Shown: positions 56,976 to 64,000 of the stretch, in pieces
How positions within the stretch are numbered: position 1 is the stretch's first letter
Layout: each line of letters begins with the position of its first letter
Assembly: GCA_963832725.1 (NCBI GenBank)
Contig: CAWHVG010000005.1
Coordinates: forward strand, 2,852,001-2,916,000
Direction: 5' to 3'
DNA from: JAEZBP01 sp963832725
Lineage (GTDB): Bacteria > Myxococcota_A > Polyangia > Polyangiales > Sandaracinaceae
Length of the DNA stretch: 64,000 nucleotides
Notes under the pieces: generated by a model
What the model was told of the DNA's origin: nothing
The model's database searches: none
What the model saw: only the letters and a program-made list of their open reading frames with translations
Program-made: the position numbers and the translations under genes

Positions 56976-58734
56976 TCGGCGCGATAACCCGGCGTCTGAC
57001 TGGCTCGCGGGTGGCGGCGCACGAAGCGCTCCATGCGGTCCAGCCACTGCGAGGTCATGCCGAGCGTGCGGTAGGTCTCGATCAGGAGCGCCTGCTCGGG
57101 GACCGTGCGCGCCCGCTGCTCCAGGATGCGTCGGGCACACTGCCTGTCTCCGCGCCCCAAGCAGTCGCGGGCCTCATCGAGCGCGCTCGGACCTTGCTCT
57201 TCCTCCGCTTGCTCCCTCGCGTCGTTGCGGGCGACCCGGGCGGGGCGAGCGCGGCGCGGCGGCGTGGGACGCGCTCGGGACGGCTCCTCTTCGGAGGGGA
57301 TCCGGCGCCTCGACCGCGTCGGGTGTCGGTTCCCCAGCTTGCGTGGCGGCCGGTTCCGCGACCTCCGAAGGCTCCACCGCCGGATCCGCCTCCGCCAGCT
57401 CGGCGCTCGGCGCCGCGGGGGCCTCCGGCTGGGCCGGCTCGGGCTCGACAGAGGGCTCACCGGAGGGCGCGGTCGCGGTCGCTCGAGCCGCGGCGGTGGC
57501 GTCCGACGGCGGCGGACCGCCCGAGAGCGCGAGCCACGCGGCGACGCCACCGGCGACCAGCACGAGCGCCACGGCACCGAGCACCAGTCCGAGACGGTTT
57601 CCCCGGCGATCTTCCATTCGACCTCCGAGGACATCACCGTCGCGCCGGCGGCATCGCCGTCGACGGCCAGGTCGTCGGCGAGGTCGACTGCGAGGTCGAC
57701 CGACGGCGGACGGCTCCGGGCCGGCTCGAGGGGATAGGGCGAGCTGTCGAGGCGCTCGTCGTCCTCTTCGTCGTCCCACTTCGGCGGAGCCTGCGGGGGC
57801 GGCGGGGACGCTGTCGTCGAGCTGGACCTGCGCCACGACCGCCTGCAGCTCGGCCAAGAGAGCGCCCGCGTCCGCCGGACGGTCCTCGGGCCTCTTGGCC
57901 AGACAGCGCTCGATCAACGCCGCCAGCGGCGCCGGCACGTGGGGCGCCTTCTCCGAGAGCGGCGGGTGCGGATCTGATGGCGTTCGCCATGATGGCGTTC
58001 GGCGTCTCGCCGTCGAAGGGATGCTCGCCGCTGACCAGCTCGTAGAGCATCACCCCGATCGACCACACGTCGCCGGGCGCGCGAACCTTGCGGGCGCTCA
58101 TCGCCTGCTCGGGGCTCATGTACTCGGGCGTCCCGAAGGTGATGCCGGTCCGGGTCGGCCCGCCCTTGGTCACCTCGCGCGCGAGCCCGAAGTCGAGGAT
58201 CTTCACGCGCTCGCGACCGTCGTCGTCGACGGCGACGAAGACGTTGTCCGGCTTGAGGTCGCGGTGGACGAAGCTCTTCGCGTGGGCCTTGGCGAGCGGC
58301 TCGAGGATCCCCTCGATGAGCTCGACGGAGCGACGCAGACCGGGCCAGTGGCGGCGCAGCAGGTCACCGAGGCTCTCGCCCTCGAGCAGCTCCATCGCCA
58401 TGAAGAAGCCGCCGTCGTCGTCGACCCCGGCGTCGTAGACCTGGACGATGCCCGGGTGGTCGATCTCGGCCGCCGCGCTGACCTCGCGCCGGAAGCGCTC
58501 CACGCCCTGGCGTCCCTTGCAGAGGTAGGGGTGCACCACCTTGAGGGCGAGCTTCTTCCGGCTGAGGACGTGCTCGGCCAGATACACCGAGCCCATGCCA
58601 CCCTGCGCGATCAGCTCGCGCAGACGGTAGCGGCCGGCGACAATCTCGCGCTCGCCGGGCCCGAGCCCAGCGGGACCGGATGTGGCCACCTCCCCGGACG
58701 GGGGCGACGGCTCGCTTTCGAGCGGAACGCTCAT
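56954..58734 (-). CDS. Ser/Thr protein kinase with membrane helix, several frame breaks
   Basis: A receptor-type kinase of roughly 590 residues. Kinase domain: IAQGGMGSVYLAEH, ALKVVHPYL, HRDLKPDNVF, LDFGLAREV, GTPEYMSPEQ, then NAIMANAI before the first break (about 57970). The frame then continues DPHPPLSEKAPHVPAPLAAL and CLAKRPEDRPADAG. Beyond a linker (break near 57785) comes a membrane helix (LGLVLGAVALVLVAGGVAAW, reached after a break near 57612). A Pro/Glu-rich outer region follows, and after a break near 57305 (C-run) a C-terminal TPR-like domain (ALDEARDCLGRGDRQCARRI) ends RADLRRYGR. TATCAT lies 9 nt before ATG 58734. Kinase motifs are intact; the outer parts are less certain. Confidence 0.8.
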
Positions 58735-58835
58735 GAGCGGCCCATGATAACGCCGGGCACCCGGTTCGCGCGAGTAACGGCCGATCGCGAGCCGGCTGGC
58801 GAGGGGGGACCGATCGTGTCAGCCCGTCAGCGAGA

Positions 58836-59842
58836 GTGACTCGGTTCATCACGTTCGGACGGTCACCAGCGGGAGGGGCACCGCGGCGGCCCCGCGATCG
58901 CCGCCCCGATTGGCAGCAGGCGGAGCCGGCGCACATCGCCCGCGCGCTGGCCCGAGCGTCCGCGAAGCCGACCGGCGGATGGGCCGTCCTCGACGCCAGC
59001 GACCGCATCGGCGCGCCGCGCTCGTTCGTGGTGGCCGGCCGGGAGCTGGTGGCGTGGCGCGGATCGGTGGGGCTGCGCGTGGCGCCGGCCTCCTGCCCGC
59101 ACATGGGGGCGTCGCTCTGCGACGGGCACGTGGATCGGAGCGGCCGGGTGGTCTGCCCGTGGCACGGCCTGGCGCTCGGGGAGAGACGGCACGGCGGGTG
59201 GGCGCCCTTCGCGTCGCACGACGAACGGCGTCCTGAGCTGGGTACGGCTCCGCGAGCTGCTGGCGGAGGGCGAGACGCCGAGCGAGAAGCCCTACCTGAC
59301 CGAGCGGCCGCGGCGTTTCGTCGACGGGGTCATCCGCGTGGAGGCGCGCTGCGAGCCGCGCAACGTGATCGCGAACCGGCTCGAATCCCTGGCACGGCGT
59401 GTACTTCCACCCCTACTCTTTTTTGCGCCTCTACGTCGTGGACCGGGACGACGATCAGATCACCGTCCGGGTCGTGTACCGGGTGGCCGGACCGCTCGGG
59501 ATGGAGGTCGACGCCCGCTTCGACTGCCCGGACGCGCGCACCATCGTGATGACCATCGTGCGCGGCGAAGGGGTCGGCTCGGTCGTCGAGACCCACGCCA
59601 CGCCAATCGACGGAGAGCGGACCGCGGTGGTGGAAGCCACGCTGGCGACCAGCGAGCGGCTGCTCTTTCCAGTCTTTGCGCGCGCGCGGCGGCTGATCCG
59701 GCCGATGATCGAGAAGCGCGCCGCGCGCCTGTGGGTCGAGGACGCGGCCTACGCCGAGCGCACCTACGCGCTCCGGCACCGCAATCGTGCGACCCCGAGC
59801 GCGCCCGAACCCGTCACCGCCGCACACCGCGAAGCCGAATAG
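58836..59842 (+). CDS. Rieske 2Fe-2S protein (DUF5914-like), frame restored
   Basis: A 334-residue protein. The Rieske domain at about 55-135 has CPHMGA and CPWHGLAL, supplying the two Cys and two His ligands. The C-terminal ~190 residues (PYLTERPRRFVDGVIRVEA, PWHGVYFHPYSFLRLYVVD, VFARARRLIRPMIEKRA) resemble the catalytic-like module of DUF5914 proteins seen near carotenoid genes. Two single-A excesses break the frame: GACGAACGG at about 59213 (GACGACGG gives SHDDGVLSWVRL) and GAATC at 59383-59387 (GATC gives NRLDPWHGVYFHPYSF). The corrected frame is exactly 335 codons. Probably an oxygenase working with the CrtU-like enzyme downstream (inference). Confidence 0.78.
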
Positions 59843-60025
59843 GCGCTCGGGAGCGTCCGCATGCGCGGGAGAGCCGACCTCGACGGCAGACCCACGCCCA
59901 CGCGATCCCGAAACGTTCGAAGGCTCGGCCGTGCACGCGCTCGAGGTGCGTCGATAAATCGGACTCTCTTGACGTAGTCGTGGGTCGGCTGGGGGCCTGA
60001 AAGCAGCGCGGGCCTCGAGGTTGGG

Positions 60026-60231
60026 TTGTCGAGACTCAGCCAAGAGGGAGCGGCTCGCGCTGACCGACACTGGCCCGGTCCCCGACGCACTCGTCGACCG
60101 GCTGCTCACCGCCCTGCTCGAGCAGACGCGCGCCCACCGGCGCCTGGCTGGCCGAGTGGCTCCTCGAGCAGCCCGAGGTCGACAACGTCTTCGCAGACGA
60201 CGCGACCCTCGCCTCGCACATGCTCGCGTGA
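60026..60231 (+). CDS. Small unknown protein, frame broken
   Basis: About 67 residues if read MSRLSQEERLALTDTGPV, PDALVDRLLTALLEQTRAHR and, after a frame change near 60141, LAEWLLEQPEVDNVFADDAT to a stop at 60231. One extra G in GAGGGAG and one further indel are needed. The strongly helical, acidic composition looks real but the family is unknown and the start is TTG. Confidence 0.4.
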
Positions 60232-60458
60232 CGGCGCAGTCCGGCGGCAACCCGCCGGGAGGCGGCAGCAGCGACCGCCCGGAGCCGGCAGTCCCCCCGA
60301 GGCTCAGAACCTTCCGCGCTGTAGAGCGCGATGCGGCGCACGCCATCGGCGTCGGACTCGGCGCTCGTCAGCAGAAACGCCGTTCGTCAGCATTGAGCCC
60401 GAAGTGCCCATCCTCGAGAAGAGTGCGCGATAGGTGCCTGCCGCGAACATGCTCGTGC

Positions 60459-60766
60459 CGCACTGCAGGGATGCTGGAGGAGCACTGCAGGGACCATGGA
60501 GAAGCACTGCAGGGACCATGGAGGAGCACTGCACGGACCATGGAGGAGCACTGCACGGACCATGGAGGAGCACTGCACGGACCATGGAGGAGCACTGCAC
60601 GGATGCTGGAGGAGCACTGCACGGATGCTGGAGGAGCACTGCACGGATGCTGGAGGAGCACTGCAGGGACGCTGGAGGAGCACTGCACGGATGCTGGAGG
60701 AGCACTGCAGGGACGCTGGAGGAGCACTGCACGGATGCTGGAGGAGCACTGCAGGCCGACCGACCG
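60459..60766. repeat. 22-bp tandem array, 14 copies
   Basis: Units AGCACTGCA-CGGACCATGGAGG and AGCACTGCA-CGGATGCTGGAGG repeat every 22 bp from 60459 to 60745, the last unit running out at 60766. Two subtypes occur in blocks: a CCATGG-bearing type in copies 2-6, a GATGCTGG/GACGCTGG type in the rest. Because 22 is not a multiple of 3, all frames stay open. That is a repeat artefact, not a gene. It lies between the Rieske side and the hybrid kinase. Confidence 0.97.
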
Positions 60767-60818
60767 GATCGCCCGTGCCCATGCGTGCGGCAGGAGCGCC
60801 AGATTTATCGACACACCT

Positions 60819-62466
60819 TCAGCCCACGTCTTCGAGGACCGAACGGACGCGGGCCAGGAGCTCGGTGGAGCTGAACGGCTTCTTGATGCTCGGCCACGGG
60901 ACGTCCCGCAGCAGCGTGGGCGCGTAGCCCGTCATCAACAGCACGCGTTGCTCGGGACGACGCGCGGTGACCTTCGCTGCCAGCGCCAAGCCGCTCTCGT
61001 TGCGCATCACGATGTCCGACACGAGCAGGTCGGGCGGTGTCTCGCCGAAGGAGCGGAGGGCATCGCGTTCGTTCTCCGCTGCGACCACGGTGTAGCCCGC
61101 GCGCTCGAGCACGCTGCTCACGGTTGCCCGAACGTGAGCGTCGTCGTCCACGACGAGAATCCGCTCGCGTCCACCCAGTCGGCCTGCTCCCGAAGGCCGT
61201 CGGCTGTCGCGCTCGACCGCGCGCTCCTGGACCGACGGCAGGAGGACCTTGAACGTGGAGCCGATCCCAGGCGCGCTGTGCACCTGCACGTGACCGCCGT
61301 GCTGCGCCACGATGCCCTGCACGACCGAAAGGCCGAGGCCCGTGCCCCGATCGAACGGCTTCGTCGTGAAGAAGGGCTCGAAAATCCGCTTTTGAGTCGC
61401 AGCGTCCAACCCTTCACCATCGTCCGTCACCGCGAGCATCGCGTAGTGTCCGGGCGAAACGTCGGTGTGATTCGCGATGAACCCCTCGCGCACCTGCAGA
61501 GCGCGGGTCTCGACAACGATGTGGCCACCGCGGGGGAGCGCGTCGCGCGCGTTGAGCACCAGATTCATCACGACTTGCTCGAGCTGAGTCGGATCTCCGC
61601 GCACGACACCCGTGTCGGAGCGGAGCTGCCTCTCGACCACGATGCCCACCTGCATCAGGCGCTCCAGCATGTCCAGGCTGCGCTCCACCAGGGGAGTCAA
61701 GGAGAGCGGTCGGTTGTCGAGCACCTGTCCCTTGGAGAACGCCAGCAGGCGGCGACTCAAACCGGACGCGCTCATCGCGGCGTCCCGAATCATGTCGATG
61801 TGGACGCGCGCCGGGTGGTCGCGGAGATCGTCGGCGGCCACCTCGGCGTTCCCGATGATCGCCACGAGGAGGTTGTTGAAGTCGTGCGCGACTTCGCCCG
61901 CCATCCGCCCCAACGCGTCGAACTTCTGGGTGGAGACGAGCTGCGCCTCCACGGCCTTGCGAGCGTCCTCGGCGCGAATGCGCGCGATCACGACACCGAC
62001 GATGGACGCGGTCTGCACGATGAAGTCGAGCTCGGCTTCGGTCGGCTCGACCACGCCTTGGTCCGCGAAGGTGGACACGTTGAGGGGTCCGAGCTGCGCG
62101 TCGCCGTCGAACATCGGCACGGCGATGCACGTGCGCAGCCCGAACGCCTCGAACGTGCTGCTGATCGGCCAGCGGGTGAAGACGCATGTCGGCGATGATG
62201 GCCGGCTCCGTCATGTCGAGGATCGTCTGGATGAAGGGGTCGCTGCCGACATCCACCCTCGCCACGAGCTCGTGGGTGCGCTCCGCGTCGGGCAGGACGT
62301 ATCCGACCACGTCCATGGACGTACGGTCGGGCGAAGGGAGCTGGATGTAGACCCGGTCGTAGCGCGTGTTGGCGCGAAGCGCGTCGCGGGCATGCCCCAG
62401 CACCTCGACCAGGTCTCGCGCACCGTGCAGCGCATGCGACAACGCGAGCAGGTCGGATGCCCCCAT
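60819..62466 (-). CDS. Hybrid histidine kinase: GAF, HisKA, HATPase, receiver
   Basis: A ~549-residue soluble hybrid kinase. N-terminal GAF-like domain (residues 1-190), HisKA with phosphoacceptor EVAHDFNNLLVAIIG (about 225), HATPase with MNLVLNARDALPRGG, AVTDDGEGLD and RGTGLGLSVVQGIV. A C-terminal receiver follows with ILVVDDDAHV, phosphoacceptor LLVSDIVM and a KKPFSSTELLARV Lys motif. One break near 62190 between DMRL and FTRWPISSTFEAFG needs two bases. The arrangement is typical of myxobacterial cytosolic sensors. The signal is unknown. Placed between the carotenoid-type genes, it may control them. Confidence 0.88.
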
Positions 62467-62683
62467 GCGCCAACTATCCCACGAGCGCGGGGCGCCAGAA
62501 AAGGGGGGTGCTGACCGAACCGGCTACGTGCGTCGGATCGACCCTCGTCGAGCACGCGCCTCGCCGGAGCGCCGAAGCCGCGCGCGATCGCCACCGGGCG
62601 CGCCACGAGTGCATCCGTCCGTGTCCGAGCCACGCCCCCAGACGCTGCGACGAAACCCGGATCGAACTTCCGGGCGCTCGTGC

Positions 62684-64000
62684 TCAGCCCAGGGAGGCCA
62701 TGAAGCCGCGGGGCGGGATCGAGTAGAGCTGCTCGCCGCGGACGTCCCAGCGGTCCAGGAGGTGGTTGGCGGCCAACATGCCGCTCGCGGTCGCCCGCTC
62801 CATCAGCGCGGTCGGGAAGGGCATGCGGACGAAGTCCCCCGCCAGCACGACGTTGCCGAAAGGCGTCGCCACCCGAGGCCGGACGGGATGGGAGCCGGGC
62901 GCGAACGACGGGCAGTCCTGCCGCAAGAGCCGCGTCTGGTGCAGCACCTTCGCGTCCGCCAGCTCGGGGTAGAGCGCGTGCAGGCCGGCCAAGGATCGCG
63001 CTCGAGCTCGGCTTCGTCGGTGTGCGGGACGGCGTACGCGTGCAGCTCGACCACGGAGCCGCCGGTGCGCATCGACCAGCGGCGGCTCTCACCCTCGAAG
63101 CGCTCGTAGAGGGAGATGTTGTCGAGCAGGCCCATGCCCGCCGTGCCCACGAAGGGATGCCGCTCCGGATCTGCGGATCGGTCCAGGAAGAGACGCCACA
63201 CGTGGAAGGGCAGCGTCACGCCGAGCTCCGCCACGGCGCGGGAGAGACCCGCGTCGATCCCGAGATCCGGTGAGGCTTCGAAGATGGACTGGAGCGCGGG
63301 GACGGTGACCGCGAGCACCAGGCCCTCGCCCTCCACCTCTTCGCCGTCGTCGGTGCGCACCCGCCAGCGGGCGCCGTTGTCGAGCCGCTCGGCCGAGGTG
63401 ACGGCGCAGCCGAGACGCAGGTCGACACCGTGCCCCGCGAGGTAGCGCTCCATCGGCTTCCACAGCGCATCCGAGAAGGGCTCGTCCAGCACGTCGAAGA
63501 CGAGGCCTTCCGGATTTCCGAGGAAGTAGAAGTGGAACATCATCAGCATCTCCGCCGCGCTCATTCCATCTTCTGGGTTGAAGAAGGAGTGCGAGAACAC
63601 GTCGAAGAGCATCTGGCGGGCGTGCTCTGGAAAGCGCAACGAGTCGAGATACTCGCGAGCCGTGCTGGCGTCGTGATCGGCGTAGGTCCGCACCGAATCG
63701 AACATCAACATCAGCTTCGCGCGCGACTGATCGACCTGCCGGAGGTCTTTGAACGAGACCGACCGCGTGCGTCGCAGGAGCGACATCAGATTGAGCGGCG
63801 GTGTCTTCGGCAGCTCCGAGAAGGACTCGATGGCGCCGTCGGGGCCGAGGATCGGGTAGTCCGCCAGCGGGGTGAGCCGCGACAGCTCCGGATCGACCCG
63901 GCGCATCAAGTTGCGGAGGTTGTAGTACTGCCGGAAGAACGCGTGGAATCCGCGCTCCATCTGAAAGGGGGTGCCATCCGGCAGCGTCTCGGTCCACGCC
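62684..64000 (-). CDS. CrtU-like carotenoid FAD oxidoreductase, 5' end outside window
   Basis: The C-terminal ~440 residues of a phytoene-desaturase-related flavoprotein closest to CrtU isorenieratene synthases, which aromatise beta-carotene end groups. Key features are TETLPDGTPFQMERGFHAFF, RQYYNLRNLMRRVDPELSRL, FNPEDGMSAAEMLMMFHFYF, and the FAD-binding AGDFVRMPFPTALMERATAS at the C-terminus. One frame break near 63000 (GATCC where GATCCC fits) gives ELERDPLAGLHALYPELA. The N-terminal FAD fold lies beyond 64000. With the Rieske gene it suggests aromatic carotenoid synthesis. Another desaturase specificity is possible. Confidence 0.82.

Noticed and set aside
60434..60874. Long open frames in several phases over the 22-bp repeat array
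   Set aside because: A 22-bp unit without stops keeps all frames open, and the products are pure repeat and differ by phase, so they are not genes.

Overview
The window is very GC-rich and reads as chromosomal DNA of a myxobacterium-like organism (Myxococcota, probably a Polyangiales/Sandaracinus-type lineage). Supporting signs are three Hanks-type Ser/Thr kinases, a TIGR03790-type secreted protein ending in a MYXO-CTERM-like tail (GCGC motif, one membrane helix, Arg cluster), many lipoproteins with Asp-Ala-Gly-rich linkers, a PEGA-type lipoprotein, an NtrC-type regulator and a carotenoid gene of the CrtU type. The lineage call is inference from gene content. I saw no rRNA, tRNA, CRISPR array or intact insertion sequence.

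Layout. 0-6.5 kb: a Ser/Thr kinase, a GMC oxidoreductase, a HAD-type 5'-nucleotidase, a TPR protein and YceI. 6.5-16.7 kb (minus strand): one six-gene operon, transcribed as DUF4175-like Gln-Gly repeat protein, MoxR ATPase, DUF58, BatA-like, VWA membrane protein, PEGA/TonB-C-like lipoprotein; three of its junctions overlap or nearly touch. 16.9-21.5 kb: purN, a second kinase, a Pro/Gly-rich membrane protein and a dipeptide epimerase. 21.5-31.7 kb is an accessory-looking stretch: unknown proteins, a nuclease remnant, several repeat arrays, an SMC-like ATPase and a 783-residue fusion of an NphB/CloQ-type ABBA aromatic prenyltransferase with a cytokinin-dehydrogenase/BBE-type FAD oxidase (25533-27885). 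I regard this fusion as the most interesting biology here. 31.7-44.4 kb: LOG-family protein, lectin-like lipoprotein, VOC protein, rimO, a PEP/pyruvate-binding lipoprotein, TIGR03790 protein, upp, truncated haemoglobin, M23 peptidase, and a PA0069-type radical SAM gene under a perfect CTGT-N8-ACAG box. 44.5-48.6 kb: a signalling cluster (receiver-like protein, histidine kinase, NtrC-type activator, coupled unknown). 48.7-58.7 kb: aldo/keto reductase, five-haem cytochrome, quinone-reductase-like protein, an msrA-msrB pair and a third kinase. 58.8-64 kb: a Rieske protein and a CrtU-like carotenoid enzyme flanking a hybrid histidine kinase and a 14-copy 22-bp repeat.

Two global observations matter for anyone using this annotation. 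First, about half of the genes in the frameshifted class are broken by single-base indels in otherwise well conserved proteins. Thirteen of these breaks share one signature: GAATC on the + strand where the protein frame requires GATC. Removing that one A restores the frame each time, so these genes are listed as intact with a frame note and not as pseudogenes. Second, at least ten genes have a TANNNT (often TAGAGT) hexamer 6-9 nt before the start codon and no Shine-Dalgarno sequence, which points to leaderless transcripts.
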